This document shows, in pieces, positions 9,863-20,478 of a DNA stretch of 64,000 nucleotides. Position numbers and translations under genes: made by a program. Origin of the DNA: Marinagarivorans sp. (lineage in GTDB: Bacteria > Pseudomonadota > Gammaproteobacteria > Pseudomonadales > Cellvibrionaceae); contig JANQJB010000005.1 of assembly GCA_028281865.1 (NCBI GenBank), forward strand, positions 34,246 through 98,245, written 5' to 3'. The notes beneath the pieces were generated by a model, which did not search any database, was not told where the DNA came from, and was given only the letters and a program-made list of their open reading frames with translations. The first letter of the stretch is position 1; the number at the start of each line of letters is the position of its first letter.

Positions 9863-10540
9863 ATGGGTCAAAAAGTACATCCAATCGGTATTCGCTTAGG
9901 CATCGTTAAAAAACATACCTCTACTTGGTACGCGAGCAAAGGGCAATATGCCGATAACCTCTACACGGATTTAAAGGTTCGTGAGTACATAGAGAATGCG
10001 CTTTCTCATGCATCGGTAAGTCGGGTTGATATAGAGCGGCCTGCCAACACAGCGCGCGTGACTATTCACACCGCGAGACCCGGTATTGTGATTGGTAAAA
10101 AAGGTGAAGATGTCGAAAAGTTGCGCTCGGCGATTAGCGCGAAAATGGGCATTCCTTGTCACATTAATATTGAAGAAATTCGCAAGCCTGACCTGGACGC
10201 AAAATTAGCTGCTCAGGGTGTGGCACAGCAATTAGAGCGTCGCGTGATGTTTCGTCGCGCAATGAAACGCGCTGTACAAAATGCCATGCGCCAGGGTGCT
10301 GAAGGCGTAAAAATCCAAGTTAGTGGTCGTTTAGGTGGCGCTGAAATCGCGCGTAGTGAGTGGTACCGCGAAGGCCGTGTGCCATTGCATACTTTGCGTG
10401 CTGATATTGATTATGCGCATGCGGAAGCCGCGACGACCTACGGCATTATCGGTGTCAAGGTTTGGATTTTTAAAGGTGAAATTATTGGCGGCATGGAAGA
10501 AACCGAATCTAACCAAAAGAAAAAACCGTCGCGCAGTTAG
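9863..10540 (+). CDS. rpsC: 30S ribosomal protein S3
   Basis: S3 is a head protein at the mRNA entry channel with helicase activity. The protein starts [14 protein letters not shown] and carries a KH type-2 domain with the loop [15 protein letters not shown], then the C-terminal S3 domain. The frame is open a little further upstream into rplV, but the conserved start is the ATG at 9863, giving 225 residues. A 103-bp spacer, longer than usual for this operon, separates it from rplP. Confidence 0.98.
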   Translation: MGQKVHPIGIRLGIVKKHTSTWYASKGQYADNLYTDLKVREYIENALSHASVSRVDIERPANTARVTIHTARPGIVIGKKGEDVEKLRSAISAKMGIPCHINIEEIRKPDLDAKLAAQGVAQQLERRVMFRRAMKRAVQNAMRQGAEGVKIQVSGRLGGAEIARSEWYREGRVPLHTLRADIDYAHAEAATTYGIIGVKVWIFKGEIIGGMEETESNQKKKPSRS

Positions 10541-10643
10541 AAGTTACAAAGAGAAGTTTATAAAAACGCCAAATATATTTAGCCCAACGTAAAAGAAAAA
10601 CGCTCGAAATTGAGCGAAACAAATTAGGTTTCAGGTAAAAGTT

Positions 10644-11057
10644 ATGTTACAGCCCAAGCGCATGAAATTCAGAAAGCTCCAAAAGGGCAGAAACCGCGGC
10701 CTCGCGCACCGTGGTTCCAAGGTTAGCTTTGGAGAGTTTGGACTTAAGTCAACGAGCCGCGGACGCATTACTGCGCGTCAGATTGAGGCTGCGCGTCGTG
10801 CAATGACACGTCATGTTAAGCGTGGCGGTAAAATCTGGATACGGGTTTTCCCCGACAAGCCGATTACACAAAAGCCTTTGGAAGTCCGTCAAGGTAAGGG
10901 TAAAGGTAATGTTGAATATTGGGTATGCCAAATTCAACCGGGTAAGGTTTTATATGAGATGGAGGGTGTGAGCGAGGAATTGGCGCGCGAAGCTTTTGCA
11001 CTCGCTGCTGCTAAGTTGCCGGTGGAAACCACATTTGTTAAACGGGCGGTTATGTAA
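10644..11057 (+). CDS. rplP: 50S ribosomal protein L16
   Basis: L16 organises the A-site tRNA-binding region of the 50S subunit. The 137-residue protein starts [19 protein letters not shown] and has the [20 protein letters not shown] and [11 protein letters not shown] segments. Its stop overlaps the rpmC start by one base (TAATG). Confidence 0.98.
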   Translation: MLQPKRMKFRKLQKGRNRGLAHRGSKVSFGEFGLKSTSRGRITARQIEAARRAMTRHVKRGGKIWIRVFPDKPITQKPLEVRQGKGKGNVEYWVCQIQPGKVLYEMEGVSEELAREAFALAAAKLPVETTFVKRAVM

Positions 11058-11248
11058 TGAACGCGAAAGAACTTGCAGAAAAAAGTGTTGATGAGTTGAA
11101 AGAAGAATTAATCAATCAACGTCAAGAGCAGTTTAAATTACGCATGCAATTAACAACAGGGCAACTAAACCAAACGCATTTGCTTAAGCAAGTACGTCGC
11201 GATATCGCGCGCATAAAAACAGTCCTTGGACAGAAGGCAGGTAACTAA
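11057..11248 (+). CDS. rpmC: 50S ribosomal protein L29
   Basis: L29 is a small two-helix protein near the tunnel exit, next to L23. The 63-residue product has the family pattern [27 protein letters not shown] followed by [11 protein letters not shown]. It overlaps rplP by one base, and rpsQ follows after 2 nt. Confidence 0.97.
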   Translation: MNAKELAEKSVDELKEELINQRQEQFKLRMQLTTGQLNQTHLLKQVRRDIARIKTVLGQKAGN

Positions 11249-11250
11249 GA

Positions 11251-11535
11251 ATGACTGACGAAAATAAAAGCGGCGAAGAAAAAAAGCTTCAGCGTACCGA
11301 GATGGGTAAAGTTGTTAGTGACAAGATGGACAAGTCTATAACAGTTTTGGTTGAGCGTCGTGTAAAGCACCCGGTCTACGGCAAATACGTTAGTAAGTCG
11401 ACAAAGTTCATGGCTCATGACGAAAACAATGATTGCAAAATTGGTGACCTGGTAACGATTGCAGAGTCGCGCCCAATCTCAAAGTCGAAGTCGTGGAAGT
11501 TAGTCAAGATTGAAGAACGCGCAACCGTTATTTAA
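11251..11535 (+). CDS. rpsQ: 30S ribosomal protein S17
   Basis: S17 binds 16S rRNA early in body assembly. The OB-fold core includes [20 protein letters not shown] and [19 protein letters not shown]. At 94 residues it is about ten longer than E. coli S17, because of a charged N-terminal extension ([12 protein letters not shown]). Confidence 0.97.
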   Translation: MTDENKSGEEKKLQRTEMGKVVSDKMDKSITVLVERRVKHPVYGKYVSKSTKFMAHDENNDCKIGDLVTIAESRPISKSKSWKLVKIEERATVI

Positions 11536-11568
11536 GCCAGCTGGTCTAGCGAGTGTTGGAGAAGAAAG

Positions 11569-11937
11569 ATGATTCAGACAGAGTCCTATTTAGAAGTCGC
11601 GGATAACAGCGGTGCTCGCCGCGTTATGTGCATCAAGGTATTGGGCGGATCTCATCGTCGCTACGCCGGTGTTGGCGATATTATAAAAGTTACTGTTAAA
11701 GAAGCGATCCCGCGTGGCAAAGTAAAGAAAGGCCAGGTAATGAAAGCTGTAGTTGTTAGAACAAAGCACGGTGTGCGTCGTAACGACGGCTCATTAATTC
11801 GCTTTGATGACAACGCTGCTGTTTTATTAAATAACCAAGACGCGCCAATTGGTACCCGTATTTTTGGCCCGGTAACCCGCGAACTTCGCAGTGAAAAATT
11901 TATGAAAATTATTTCACTTGCACCTGAAGTACTTTGA
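11569..11937 (+). CDS. rplN: 50S ribosomal protein L14
   Basis: L14 forms intersubunit bridges and is the docking site of the silencing factor RsfS. The 122-residue protein starts [20 protein letters not shown] and has the signature with [20 protein letters not shown]. It heads the spc operon gene order in E. coli; here the 33-bp gap after rpsQ shows no obvious separate promoter. Confidence 0.98.
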   Translation: MIQTESYLEVADNSGARRVMCIKVLGGSHRRYAGVGDIIKVTVKEAIPRGKVKKGQVMKAVVVRTKHGVRRNDGSLIRFDDNAAVLLNNQDAPIGTRIFGPVTRELRSEKFMKIISLAPEVL

Positions 11938-11955
11938 TCCCGGGAAGGTGAAGCA

Positions 11956-12273
11956 ATGAAAAAAATTAGACGTGAAGACGAAGTCATCGTAATTGCAGGA
12001 AAAGATAAAGGTAAGCGTGGCAGAGTAAATCGCGTTTTGCCCAATGGTCGCTTAATAGTTGCTGGTGTTCAAATGGTCAAAAAGCACCAGAAACCTAATC
12101 CACAGGCAAATGTTCCTGGCGGTATTATTGAAAAAGAAGCGTCCATCGATGCATCAAACGTTGCGATTTTCAATCCAACGACGCAAAAAGCTGATCGCGT
12201 TGGTTTCAAAATTTTGGACGACAACAAGAAAATACGCATTTTTAAATCTAACGGCGAAGCCGTAGACGCCTAG
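11956..12273 (+). CDS. rplX: 50S ribosomal protein L24
   Basis: L24 initiates 50S assembly and lies near the tunnel exit. The 105-residue product contains the KOW motif [20 protein letters not shown] near its N-terminus. It lies between rplN and rplE with short spacers. Confidence 0.97.
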   Translation: MKKIRREDEVIVIAGKDKGKRGRVNRVLPNGRLIVAGVQMVKKHQKPNPQANVPGGIIEKEASIDASNVAIFNPTTQKADRVGFKILDDNKKIRIFKSNGEAVDA

Positions 12274-12288
12274 GTGTGGTGAAAATCA

Positions 12289-12828
12289 ATGGCTAATTTA
12301 AAAGAAGTTTACAACGCAGAAATTGCACCAAAATTGAAAGAACAGTTGTCGTTGGACAACGCAATGAGAGTGCCGAAAATTACTAAAATTACCGTAAATA
12401 TGGGTGTCGGTGAAGCGATTGGTGATAAGAAAGTGCTTGAGAATGCTGTTGCAGATCTCGAAAAGATCACCGGGCAAAAAGCGGTGGTCACCAAAGCGCG
12501 TAAGTCAATTGCGGGTTTTAAAGTTCGCGAGGGCTGGCCAATTGGTTGTAAGGTAACGCTGCGCAAACAAAAAATGTACGAATTTCTAGAGCGTTTAATT
12601 TCAATTGCGATTCCGCGAATCCGCGACTTTCGCGGCATTAGCCCCAAGCAATTTGACGGTCGCGGCAATTTTTCAATGGGTGTAAATGAGCAAATTATTT
12701 TCCCCGAAATCGATTACGACAAAGTCGACAAATTGCGTGGTTTGGACATTTGTATTACGACCACAGCGCAAAATGACGATGAAGGAAGAGCCTTACTCAG
12801 GGCGTTTAATTTTCCATTAAAAGGTTAA
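12289..12828 (+). CDS. rplE: 50S ribosomal protein L5
   Basis: L5 binds 5S rRNA and contacts P-site tRNA and S13. The 179-residue length is standard. The motifs [18 protein letters not shown] and [17 protein letters not shown] are intact. Confidence 0.98.
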   Translation: MANLKEVYNAEIAPKLKEQLSLDNAMRVPKITKITVNMGVGEAIGDKKVLENAVADLEKITGQKAVVTKARKSIAGFKVREGWPIGCKVTLRKQKMYEFLERLISIAIPRIRDFRGISPKQFDGRGNFSMGVNEQIIFPEIDYDKVDKLRGLDICITTTAQNDDEGRALLRAFNFPLKG

Positions 12829-12846
12829 TAGGTTAGGTATTAGGCC

Positions 12847-13152
12847 ATGGCAAAAAAATCAATGATCGCCCGCGAAACAAAACGTGCAGCGCTGGTAAAA
12901 AAACACGCTGCAAAACGTGATGCTTTGAAAGCTGTCATTTTGAACCCCAACTCGACTGAAGAGGAAGTTTGGGAAGCCAATATAAAGTTGCAAAAGCTAC
13001 CGCGAGATAGCAGCTCGAGTCGTCAGCAGCGTCGCTGTCGATTAACAGGGCGTCCGCACGCGGTATATCGCAAATTTGGTCTTAGCCGAAATAAATTAAG
13101 AGAGGCTGCGATGCGCGGTGACGTGCCCGGCTTAGTTAAATCAAGCTGGTAA
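12847..13152 (+). CDS. rpsN: 30S ribosomal protein S14 (zinc-free type)
   Basis: S14 is a head protein near the decoding site. The 101-residue length and absence of the paired CxxC motifs mark the zinc-independent long form usual in gammaproteobacteria. The C-terminus [19 protein letters not shown] is characteristic. Confidence 0.97.
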   Translation: MAKKSMIARETKRAALVKKHAAKRDALKAVILNPNSTEEEVWEANIKLQKLPRDSSSSRQQRRCRLTGRPHAVYRKFGLSRNKLREAAMRGDVPGLVKSSW

Positions 13153-13181
13153 GCATAGCGGTTATTTTTGGAGCACAAATT

Positions 13182-13574
13182 ATGAGTATGCAAGACCCGA
13201 TCGCAGATATGTTGACCCGGATTCGCAACGCCCAGATGGTAGGGAAAAAAGATGTTTCTATGCCGTCGTCAAACGTAAAAGCGAGTATTGCTAAAGTGCT
13301 TGCAGAAGAGGGCTATGTTAGTAGCTACGGCGTTGACGGTGATGTAAAAAAAGAACTGACTATTGAGTTGAAGTATTTTAAAGGTAAGCCTGTTATTGCG
13401 GAGCTCGATAGAGCGAGCCGCCCTGGATTGCGCTATTACGCTGGCCGCGATGATATGCCAAAGGTCCGTGGTGGACTGGGCGTGGCAATTGTGTCGACTA
13501 GTAAGGGTGTTATGACAGATCGCGCGGCACGCGCTGCTGGAATTGGTGGCGAAGTCTTGTGCACGGTGTTTTAA
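13182..13574 (+). CDS. rpsH: 30S ribosomal protein S8
   Basis: S8 binds the central domain of 16S rRNA and in E. coli is the translational repressor of the spc operon. The 130-residue protein starts [18 protein letters not shown] and ends with the [20 protein letters not shown] signature. A 90-bp spacer precedes rplF. Confidence 0.98.
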   Translation: MSMQDPIADMLTRIRNAQMVGKKDVSMPSSNVKASIAKVLAEEGYVSSYGVDGDVKKELTIELKYFKGKPVIAELDRASRPGLRYYAGRDDMPKVRGGLGVAIVSTSKGVMTDRAARAAGIGGEVLCTVF

Positions 13575-13664
13575 CCCAGGCGCATGATCGATCTAGGTGC
13601 ATAGTTAAAATTGATTACATGTATAAACTGGCGTAAGCGTTTATAAATTTTAGTAGGTATTGTT

Positions 13665-14198
13665 ATGTCTCGTGTTGCAAATAGCCCGGTTGAATTGCCC
13701 AAGGGAGTTGAAGTAACTCTCAATGCTGAGGCAATCAAAGTAAAGGGCGCCAAAGGTACATTAGAGCTTGCAATTAATGGCGATGTTGACGTCAAGCAAG
13801 ATGGTACTGTCTTGACGTTTGCAGCGAAGAGCAATGCGAAACAATCTCGCGCTATGGCGGGAACTACGCGAGCGCTCGTTAATAATATGGTTGTGGGAGT
13901 CAGTACTGGATTTCAAAAAAAATTACAGTTACAAGGCGTTGGTTATCGTGCGAAAGCATCCGGCTCGACGCTGAACCTCTCATTAGGCTTTTCTCATCCG
14001 GTGGATTATGCGTTACCCGACGGTGTGAAAGCTGATACGCCTTCGCAGACGGAAGTCGTGCTAACAAGTGCGGATAAGCAGTTGCTGGGCCAGGTGGCAG
14101 CCGAAATTCGTGCGTTTAGGCCGCCAGAACCTTATAAAGGTAAAGGTGTTCGTTATTCTGATGAACATGTTCACCGTAAAGAAGCTAAGAAAAAGTAG
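13665..14198 (+). CDS. rplF: 50S ribosomal protein L6
   Basis: L6 sits near the sarcin-ricin loop and factor-binding site. The 177-residue product begins [17 protein letters not shown], has the central [12 protein letters not shown] segment, and ends with [18 protein letters not shown]. Confidence 0.98.
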   Translation: MSRVANSPVELPKGVEVTLNAEAIKVKGAKGTLELAINGDVDVKQDGTVLTFAAKSNAKQSRAMAGTTRALVNNMVVGVSTGFQKKLQLQGVGYRAKASGSTLNLSLGFSHPVDYALPDGVKADTPSQTEVVLTSADKQLLGQVAAEIRAFRPPEPYKGKGVRYSDEHVHRKEAKKK

Positions 14199-14208
14199 GG
14201 CATAGGTA

Positions 14209-14556
14209 ATGAACGATAAAAAAGCATCTCGTTTGCGCCGTGCGCGTCGCAGCCGAATGAAAATTAGAAGTTTAGGCGAAAACCGCCTTTGCGTGCATCG
14301 CACGCCTCGCCATATTTATGCTCAAGTTATTGCTGGTAGCGATACAGTAGTCGCTTCGGCTTCTACAGTTGAAAAAGAGTTACGCAGCACCAATGGTGGG
14401 AATAAAGTGGCGGCAACAAACGTTGGCAAATTGATTGCCGAGCGTGCGAAAGAAAAGGGTATTACAAAAGTCGCATTTGACCGTAGCGGATTTAAATATC
14501 ACGGTCGGGTAAAAGAGTTAGCTGATGCAGCGCGTGAAGCAGGACTAGAGTTCTAA
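14209..14556 (+). CDS. rplR: 50S ribosomal protein L18
   Basis: L18 is a 5S rRNA-binding protein of the central protuberance. The 115-residue protein has a basic N-terminus followed by [18 protein letters not shown] and the [21 protein letters not shown]-terminus. It lies 10 nt from both neighbours in the spc operon. Confidence 0.98.
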   Translation: MNDKKASRLRRARRSRMKIRSLGENRLCVHRTPRHIYAQVIAGSDTVVASASTVEKELRSTNGGNKVAATNVGKLIAERAKEKGITKVAFDRSGFKYHGRVKELADAAREAGLEF

Positions 14557-14566
14557 AGGTTCAAAT

Positions 14567-15079
14567 ATGGCGAATACTGAGAAAAAAAGCGAAGTACAAA
14601 GCGAAGGTCTACAAGAAAAGCTTGTTCAGGTAAACCGCGTTGCTAAGACTGTTAAGGGTGGACGTATATTTGCCTTTACAGCCTTGACTGTCGTTGGCGA
14701 TGGTGAAGGTCGTGTTGGTTTCGGTCGCGGTAAAGCGCGTGAGGTTCCCATCGCAATTCAAAAAGCAATGGAGGCAGCACGCCGCAATATGATTAATGTG
14801 GAATTAAACGGCGACACGATTCAGTATCCAACCAAAGGGCGGCACGGCGCATCAAAAGTTTATATGCAACCTGCCTCTGCTGGTACAGGTGTTATTGCAG
14901 GTGGTGCGATGCGCGCAGTACTAGAAATTGCTGGCGTGCAGAACGTATTAGCGAAGTGCTACGGTTCGACGAACCCTGTGAATGTTGTGCGTGCTACCTT
15001 TAACGCGCTAAAACAAATGGCATCTCCGGAACAGGTCGCTGCTAAGCGCGGAAAATCAGTCGAAGAGATTTTAAACTAA
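14567..15079 (+). CDS. rpsE: 30S ribosomal protein S5
   Basis: S5 contributes to decoding accuracy and lines the mRNA entry channel. The 170-residue protein has the N-terminal double-stranded-RNA-binding-like domain with [12 protein letters not shown] and [18 protein letters not shown]. The C-terminal domain includes [19 protein letters not shown]. Confidence 0.98.
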   Translation: MANTEKKSEVQSEGLQEKLVQVNRVAKTVKGGRIFAFTALTVVGDGEGRVGFGRGKAREVPIAIQKAMEAARRNMINVELNGDTIQYPTKGRHGASKVYMQPASAGTGVIAGGAMRAVLEIAGVQNVLAKCYGSTNPVNVVRATFNALKQMASPEQVAAKRGKSVEEILN

Positions 15080-15128
15080 TTGGCATATTGTTGCGGGGAT
15101 GCGACAGGTTGCTGGGAAGTAAAAATAT

Positions 15129-15314
15129 ATGGCTAAGAATATGATTAAAGTGACGCAGACAAAAAGCGTTGCTGGTAGATTAAAAAACCATAAGGCTTGC
15201 GTCGCAGGGCTCGGCTTGCGCCGCATTGGTCATACTGTAGAGGTAGAGGACACTCCATCAGTGCGTGGTATGATTAACAAAGTTTATTACATGGTAAAGG
15301 TAGAGGGCGAATAA
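15129..15314 (+). CDS. rpmD: 50S ribosomal protein L30
   Basis: L30 is a small peripheral 50S protein. The 61-residue product matches the family: [17 protein letters not shown], then [21 protein letters not shown] split by one further residue. A 49-bp spacer follows rpsE, and rplO starts 1 nt after the stop. Confidence 0.97.
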   Translation: MAKNMIKVTQTKSVAGRLKNHKACVAGLGLRRIGHTVEVEDTPSVRGMINKVYYMVKVEGE

Positions 15315-15315
15315 A

Positions 15316-15750
15316 ATGCGCTTGAACGAACTCAGCCCTGCGCCGGGGCGTATCACAACTCGCAAGCGTGTCGGTCGCGGTATCGGCTCCGGTATAGGTA
15401 AGACTTGCGGACGTGGACATAAAGGCCAAAAGTCACGCTCAGGCGGCACGGTCAAACCGGGTTTTGAAGGTGGTCAAATGCCGTTGCAGAAGCGTTTGCC
15501 AAAATACGGTTTTACGAGTCGTATCGGCAGGGTGAGTGCTGAAATACGTTTAGCAGAGTTGAATAAAGTTGAAGGTGACGTGGCGGATTTGCAAGCGTTA
15601 AAAGACGCAGACCTAATCAATGAAAATATAAAGCGGGCAAAAATTTTCCTTTCGGGGGAATTAAAAAAGTCGCTCACAATTAAAGGATTAGCTGTCACAA
15701 AAGGCGCTCAAGCAGCCATTGAAGCTGCCGGTGGAAAAGTCGAAGCATAA
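15316..15750 (+). CDS. rplO: 50S ribosomal protein L15
   Basis: L15 is a late-assembly 50S protein. The 144-residue protein starts [13 protein letters not shown] and has the glycine- and basic-rich [20 protein letters not shown] segment and [14 protein letters not shown]. It precedes secY, as in most bacteria. Confidence 0.98.
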   Translation: MRLNELSPAPGRITTRKRVGRGIGSGIGKTCGRGHKGQKSRSGGTVKPGFEGGQMPLQKRLPKYGFTSRIGRVSAEIRLAELNKVEGDVADLQALKDADLINENIKRAKIFLSGELKKSLTIKGLAVTKGAQAAIEAAGGKVEA

Positions 15751-15775
15751 TCAGGACGTATAAGCGAGAGGTTGC

Positions 15776-17110
15776 ATGTCAAATTTAGCGGGTTTAGCGG
15801 GAGGTCAAAAAGGTTTGGGCGAGCTTTGGGCTCGGCTAAAGTTTTTGCTGATCGCGATTATTGTTTATCGTATCGGTACACATATTCCCGTTCCCGGAAT
15901 TGACCCCGCCGCAGTAGCGGATTTGTTTAGAAATAATGAAAACACGATTCTCGGTATGGCTAATATGTTTACCGGGGGTGCGATGGAGCGCATGAGTATT
16001 ATGGCTATTGGTATTATGCCGTATATTTCTGCGTCGATTATTATGCAGTTGATGACTGCGATGACACCTTCGTTAGAGCAGTTAAAAAAAGAAGGCGAAG
16101 CGGGCCGAAAAAAGATCAATCAGTATACGCGCTACCTAACGTTAGTTTTTGCATTGGTCCAATCGTATGTAATGGTGGCTGGTATGGTTGGCCAAAAAAT
16201 GGCGTATGTTGGCATACCGACTTTCAGTTTCTATATTGTTGCGGTGACGTCTTTAACCACCGGCGCAATGTTTTTGATGTGGTTGGGCGAGCAAGTTACA
16301 GAAAGAGGCATCGGCAACGGTATTTCGATGATTATATTTGCCGGCATCGTTGCTGCATTGCCGAGTGCTATTGGCCAGTCGATTGAAAGTGCACGCACAG
16401 GGCAGTTGCACTTTTTGGTTTTGGTTGCACTTTTAATTGGTGTATTGGCTGCAACATGGTTCATCGTAATGATGGAGCGTGCTCAGCGGCGAATTACAAT
16501 AAACTACGCGAAAAAACAGCAAGGGCGGTTTGCTTTTGGGCAACAACAATCGAGTCATTTGCCACTTAAAATTAATATGGCTGGCGTGATTCCCGTTATT
16601 TTTGCGAGTAGTTTAATTATGGTGCCCACCTCAATGGGACAGTGGTTTGGACAGTCGAGTGACAGCAGGTTTGGTGAGATCGCAGCTGCTATCGCAGCTC
16701 AAGTTGGTCCGGGTCAACCGCTCAATTTTATTATTTTCGGTTCGATGATCATGCTTTTCTGCTTCGTCTATACTTCCTTGATCTATAACTCTAAGGAAGT
16801 CGCCGATAATTTAAAGAAGGGTGGCGCCTATATTCCTGGTTATCGCCCGGGTGAACATACAGCGAAATATATTGATGATGTGTTGACTCGTTTGACGATG
16901 GTTGGCGCTGTGTATATTGCCGCGGTTGCCTTGTTGCCTCAATTTTTGGGGTCTAAGGCTGGAATTCCATTTTATCTCGGTGGCACATCTTTACTTATCG
17001 CCGTTGTAGTGTCGATGGATTTTATGTCCCAAGTGCAAACACACTTAATGTCTCATCAATATGATTCGGTTTTGAAGAAAGCCAATTTAAAGGCTTACGG
17101 TAAAAGTTAG
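15776..17110 (+). CDS. secY: Preprotein translocase subunit SecY
   Basis: SecY is the channel of the Sec translocon in the inner membrane. The 444-residue protein is strongly hydrophobic with about ten membrane segments. It shows the family pieces [45 protein letters not shown] and the C-terminal [19 protein letters not shown]. It is in its normal place after rplO in the spc operon, followed 8 nt later by rpmJ. Confidence 0.98.
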   Translation: MSNLAGLAGGQKGLGELWARLKFLLIAIIVYRIGTHIPVPGIDPAAVADLFRNNENTILGMANMFTGGAMERMSIMAIGIMPYISASIIMQLMTAMTPSLEQLKKEGEAGRKKINQYTRYLTLVFALVQSYVMVAGMVGQKMAYVGIPTFSFYIVAVTSLTTGAMFLMWLGEQVTERGIGNGISMIIFAGIVAALPSAIGQSIESARTGQLHFLVLVALLIGVLAATWFIVMMERAQRRITINYAKKQQGRFAFGQQQSSHLPLKINMAGVIPVIFASSLIMVPTSMGQWFGQSSDSRFGEIAAAIAAQVGPGQPLNFIIFGSMIMLFCFVYTSLIYNSKEVADNLKKGGAYIPGYRPGEHTAKYIDDVLTRLTMVGAVYIAAVALLPQFLGSKAGIPFYLGGTSLLIAVVVSMDFMSQVQTHLMSHQYDSVLKKANLKAYGKS

Positions 17111-17118
17111 GAGGCAGA

Positions 17119-17235
17119 ATGAAAGTTCGAGCATCGGTAAAAAAAATCTGTCGCAATTGCAAAATTATTAAGCGCAAGGGCGTTTTACGTGTGATCTGTA
17201 GCGCAGAACCACGTCATAAGCAGCGTCAAGGTTGA
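17119..17235 (+). CDS. rpmJ: 50S ribosomal protein L36
   Basis: This 38-residue reading frame begins [20 protein letters not shown] and ends [12 protein letters not shown]. The CxxC, Cys and His ligands form the zinc ribbon of the canonical L36. A strong GGAGG-like ribosome-binding site (near 17110-17115) sits just upstream. It closes the spc operon after secY. Confidence 0.97.
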   Translation: MKVRASVKKICRNCKIIKRKGVLRVICSAEPRHKQRQG

Positions 17236-17280
17236 TAAATTACAGAGTTTTAAAGTAGGTATTTAAAATACCGTAGTTGT

Positions 17281-17310
17281 AGAACGTTTTCTGTGTCTGA
17301 GAAACGTTTC
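17281..17310 (+). other. Hairpin after rpmJ
   Basis: GAACGTTTTCT and AGAAACGTTTC form a near-perfect stem around a 7-nt loop (about 17282-17310). There is no T run, so it is not a classical terminator. It may stabilise the mRNA end or contribute to the structured leader that follows. Confidence 0.45.
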
Positions 17311-17320
17311 AAGTAATAGA

Positions 17321-17501
17321 GGTGTTAACTGTCGTCGAAGGGATTGCTCGACTATTGATATTAGGCAATATAACCGCTATCCTTGCGCGCCTTTCGCATA
17401 GCGCACGAGCGGTTAATGGATGAGTTGTATATTGTCGTTAACACCGTGACCAAAACATATACGATATATCGTTAAGCAAATAGTGAGTGGAGTGTCTCTG
17501 A
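17321..17501 (+). promoter_or_regulatory. Structured leader of the alpha operon
   Basis: Nested complementary segments lie just upstream of rpsM. GGTGTTAAC (17321-17329) pairs with GTTAACACC (17437-17445). CAATA (17366-17370) pairs with TATTG (17430-17434). TAACCGCT (17371-17378) pairs with AGCGGTTA (17408-17415), enclosing a further GCGC-rich hairpin. The position equals that of the S4-binding autoregulatory leader of the alpha operon in E. coli, so S4 feedback is a reasonable inference, but no detailed match to that RNA family was tested. Confidence 0.55.
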
Positions 17502-17858
17502 ATGGCTCGTATCGCTGGTGTCAATATACCAGACAATAAACATGCTTTGATTTCACTGACGTACGTGTACGGCGTTGGTAAGCCAACAGCAAAAAAAATA
17601 TGCGCGGCGACTGGTATTGCAGAGTCGACCAAGATTGGTGATTTAAGCGAAGACCAAGTCGATGCAATTCGACAGGAAGTCGCTAAGCTTTCCGTCGAAG
17701 GTGACTTGCGCCGCGAAGTCTCGATGAATATTAAACGCTTGATGGACTTGGGCTGTTACCGCGGTATGCGGCATCGTCGCAGTTTGCCAGTGCGCGGCCA
17801 GCGATCAAAAACGAACGCTCGGACACGTAAGGGCCCTCGTAAGCCCATTAAAAAGTAA
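17502..17858 (+). CDS. rpsM: 30S ribosomal protein S13
   Basis: S13 is a head protein that touches P-site tRNA and forms bridges to L5. The 118-residue protein begins [20 protein letters not shown] and ends with the [20 protein letters not shown] and ARTRKGPRK signatures. It is the first gene of the alpha operon, preceded by a structured leader. Confidence 0.98.
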   Translation: MARIAGVNIPDNKHALISLTYVYGVGKPTAKKICAATGIAESTKIGDLSEDQVDAIRQEVAKLSVEGDLRREVSMNIKRLMDLGCYRGMRHRRSLPVRGQRSKTNARTRKGPRKPIKK

Positions 17859-17929
17859 GCTCTAATTTGCTTAACTAGACGAATTTAAGTCAAAATTTTT
17901 AAACCGTGTAGGTTTGAGGATAATTTTCT

Positions 17930-18325
17930 ATGGCAAAGCCAGGTAGTAAAACGACGCAGCGCAAAAAAGTCAAAAAGACTGTCGTCGATGGTATCGCACA
18001 TATTCACGCCTCGTTTAACAATACCATTGTGACGATTACTGATCGGCAGGGAAACGCGTTGAGCTGGGCGACTGCTGGAGGTTCCGGTTTTCGTGGCTCA
18101 CGTAAGAGTACGCCTTTTGCCGCGCAGGTTGCCGCAGAAAAAGCGGGGCAAGCGGCGTTGGATTACGGATTGAAAAATCTTGATGTCGAAGTTAAAGGCC
18201 CTGGGCCTGGACGCGAATCTGCGGTCCGTGCATTAAATGGTTTGGGCTACAAAATTACTAACATTACCGACGTTACGCCGATTCCCCACAACGGCTGCCG
18301 TCCTCCCAAAAAACGTCGCGTTTAA
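17930..18325 (+). CDS. rpsK: 30S ribosomal protein S11
   Basis: S11 forms part of the 30S platform near the Shine-Dalgarno helix. The 131-residue protein contains [20 protein letters not shown] and the C-terminal [20 protein letters not shown]. It lies between rpsM and rpsD. Confidence 0.98.
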   Translation: MAKPGSKTTQRKKVKKTVVDGIAHIHASFNNTIVTITDRQGNALSWATAGGSGFRGSRKSTPFAAQVAAEKAGQAALDYGLKNLDVEVKGPGPGRESAVRALNGLGYKITNITDVTPIPHNGCRPPKKRRV

Positions 18326-18336
18326 GGAGTTATACG

Positions 18337-18957
18337 ATGGCACGATATACTGGTCCCTCATGTAAATTAGCGCGTCGCGAAGGTACCGATTTATTCTTAA
18401 AAAGTGGCGCTAGAGCAATTGATTCTAAGTGCAAAATCGACACGGCGCCCGGCATGCACGGTGTGCGTCGCGGGCGCCTTTCTGATTACGGTGTGCAATT
18501 GCGTGAAAAGCAAAAAGTCCGCCGCACTTACGGTGTTCTTGAAAAACAATTCCGTGGCTACTATAAAGAAGCAGCAAGACTGAAAGGCGCGACAGGTGAA
18601 AACTTGTTGGGCTTGTTAGAGTGTCGTCTCGACAATGTTGTGTATCGCATGGGTTTTGGTGCAACGCGGGCGGAGAGCCGCCAGTTGGTATCTCACAAGG
18701 CAATAACTGTTAATGGTGGAACTGTTAACATCCCTTCTTACCAAGTCAAGCCAGGTGATGTGATTGGTATACGGGAGAAAGCTAAGAACCAACTGCGAAT
18801 TCAAAACGCATTGACCATCGCATCTCAGCGAGCGGCTGTGGAGTGGGTAGAAGTAAATGCCGATAAAAAGGAAGGCGAATTTAAGCGTGTTCCTGACCGC
18901 TCAGAGTTGCCGGCCGAAATCAACGAAAACTTGATTGTTGAGCTCTATTCAAAATAA
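18337..18957 (+). CDS. rpsD: 30S ribosomal protein S4
   Basis: S4 initiates 16S rRNA assembly and is the translational repressor of the alpha operon in E. coli. The 206-residue length is standard. The S4 RNA-binding domain is visible as [20 protein letters not shown] with [10 protein letters not shown] just after. The leader before rpsM is the likely feedback target. Confidence 0.98.
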   Translation: MARYTGPSCKLARREGTDLFLKSGARAIDSKCKIDTAPGMHGVRRGRLSDYGVQLREKQKVRRTYGVLEKQFRGYYKEAARLKGATGENLLGLLECRLDNVVYRMGFGATRAESRQLVSHKAITVNGGTVNIPSYQVKPGDVIGIREKAKNQLRIQNALTIASQRAAVEWVEVNADKKEGEFKRVPDRSELPAEINENLIVELYSK

Positions 18958-18986
18958 GTATTGATTGACTTCATACAGGTAAGCTT

Positions 18987-19979
18987 ATGCAGACTGCTGT
19001 TAACGAATTTTTAACACCTCGCCACATCGATGTAACTGAAATTGCTCCGACTCACGCCAAAGTGGTTTTGGAGCCGCTTGAGCGTGGGTTTGGCCATACT
19101 TTGGGCAACGCCCTGCGTCGTATTTTGTTGTCATCAATGCCGGGCTGCGCAGTCACCGAGGTTGAGATTGACGGTGTGCAGCACGAATACAGTGCTATTG
19201 AAGGTGTGCAGGAAGACGTTATCGAAATATTATTAAACGTTAAAAGTTTAGCGATAATTTTGCACGGAAAAGATTTAGCAACCCTTTCGCTTACAAAAAA
19301 GGGCCCAGGCGTCGTTACGGCTGCGGACATTGAAGTTGATCAAAGTGTCGAGATCAAAAACCCGGAATTGGTGATTGCTAATATCACCACAGATACAACT
19401 CTGAGTATGCGTTTAACTGTTGCGCGCGGCCGTGGGTATCAGCCTGCCGATACGCGTGTTCAAGAAGACGATGAGAATCGGACTATCGGTCGCTTGCAAT
19501 TGGATGCTTCATATAGCCCCGTTATTCGTCTCGCTTACAATGTTGAAAGCGCTCGGGTTGAGCAGCGAACGGATCTCGACAAACTTGTTTTGGATCTTGA
19601 AACAAATGGCACAATTGACCCTGAAGAAGCTATTCGCCGTGCAGCTACAATTTTGCAGCAGCAGCTCGCGGTCTTTGTCGATCTCGAAGGTGAAAAAGAA
19701 TCCGAGCCTGAGAAGAAAGAAGATCAAATCGATCCGGTACTGTTACGCCCGGTGGACGACTTAGAGCTGACAGTCCGCTCGGCGAATTGCTTGAAGGCAG
19801 AAAATATATATTACATTGGCGATTTAATTCAGCGCACTGAAGTTGAGTTACTTAAGACTCCAAACTTAGGTAAAAAGTCGCTGACAGAAATCAAAGACAT
19901 TCTTGCATCGCGTGGCTTATCTCTGGGAATGCGCCTAGAGAATTGGCCGCCTGCGAGCTTGAGAAACAACGACAAATAA
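18987..19979 (+). CDS. rpoA: RNA polymerase alpha subunit
   Basis: The alpha subunit forms the dimer scaffold of RNA polymerase and contacts activators and UP elements. The N-terminal domain (about 1-235) has [20 protein letters not shown], and the C-terminal domain (about 250-325) has the helix-hairpin-helix segment [19 protein letters not shown]. The 330-residue length is normal. It follows rpsD and precedes rplQ. Confidence 0.98.
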   Translation: MQTAVNEFLTPRHIDVTEIAPTHAKVVLEPLERGFGHTLGNALRRILLSSMPGCAVTEVEIDGVQHEYSAIEGVQEDVIEILLNVKSLAIILHGKDLATLSLTKKGPGVVTAADIEVDQSVEIKNPELVIANITTDTTLSMRLTVARGRGYQPADTRVQEDDENRTIGRLQLDASYSPVIRLAYNVESARVEQRTDLDKLVLDLETNGTIDPEEAIRRAATILQQQLAVFVDLEGEKESEPEKKEDQIDPVLLRPVDDLELTVRSANCLKAENIYYIGDLIQRTEVELLKTPNLGKKSLTEIKDILASRGLSLGMRLENWPPASLRNNDK

Positions 19980-20029
19980 GAGCAACTGCTCGTTTGATTG
20001 CTGCGAAGCAATAGAAAAGGGTTATAGAT

Positions 20030-20449
20030 ATGCGTCATCGTCACAGCGGCCGCCAACTAAATCGCAATAGTTCGCATCGTAAGGCCATGTTTAAGAATCT
20101 TGTTATTTCGCTGGTTGAACACGAGATGATAAAGACGACTTTGCCAAAAGCGAAAGAGTTGCGTCGTGTCGCGGAGCCATTAATTACTATTAGTAAAAAT
20201 GATAGTGTGGCCAATCGCCGTTTGGTGTTTAATCGAGTGCGTGATAAAAAGGCTGTTGGCAAACTTTTCGCAGAGCTCGGCCCGCGCTACGAAAATCGTC
20301 CCGGTGGTTACCTTCGCATAATGAAATGTGGTTATCGCACTGGCGACAAAGCGCCTATGGCTTATGTAGAACTTGTAGATCGCCCCTTACCGGTTGAAGA
20401 AGAACTGGAAGAGCAGACTGAAAACCAAGATACTGATAAACAAGATTAA
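20030..20449 (+). CDS. rplQ: 50S ribosomal protein L17
   Basis: L17 lies near the tunnel exit. The 139-residue protein begins [20 protein letters not shown] and contains [20 protein letters not shown]. It is about 12 residues longer than E. coli L17, owing to an acidic Glu/Gln/Asp-rich tail. It is the last ribosomal gene of the supercluster and is followed by a terminator. Confidence 0.98.
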   Translation: MRHRHSGRQLNRNSSHRKAMFKNLVISLVEHEMIKTTLPKAKELRRVAEPLITISKNDSVANRRLVFNRVRDKKAVGKLFAELGPRYENRPGGYLRIMKCGYRTGDKAPMAYVELVDRPLPVEEELEEQTENQDTDKQD

Positions 20450-20478
20450 AAAAAGCCGGGTTTACCCGGTTTTTTTTT
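20450..20478 (+). terminator. Intrinsic terminator after rplQ
   Basis: AGCCGGG-TTTA-CCCGG followed by a run of about ten T residues forms a compact GC-rich hairpin immediately after the rplQ stop. It ends the ribosomal supercluster. Confidence 0.92.
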
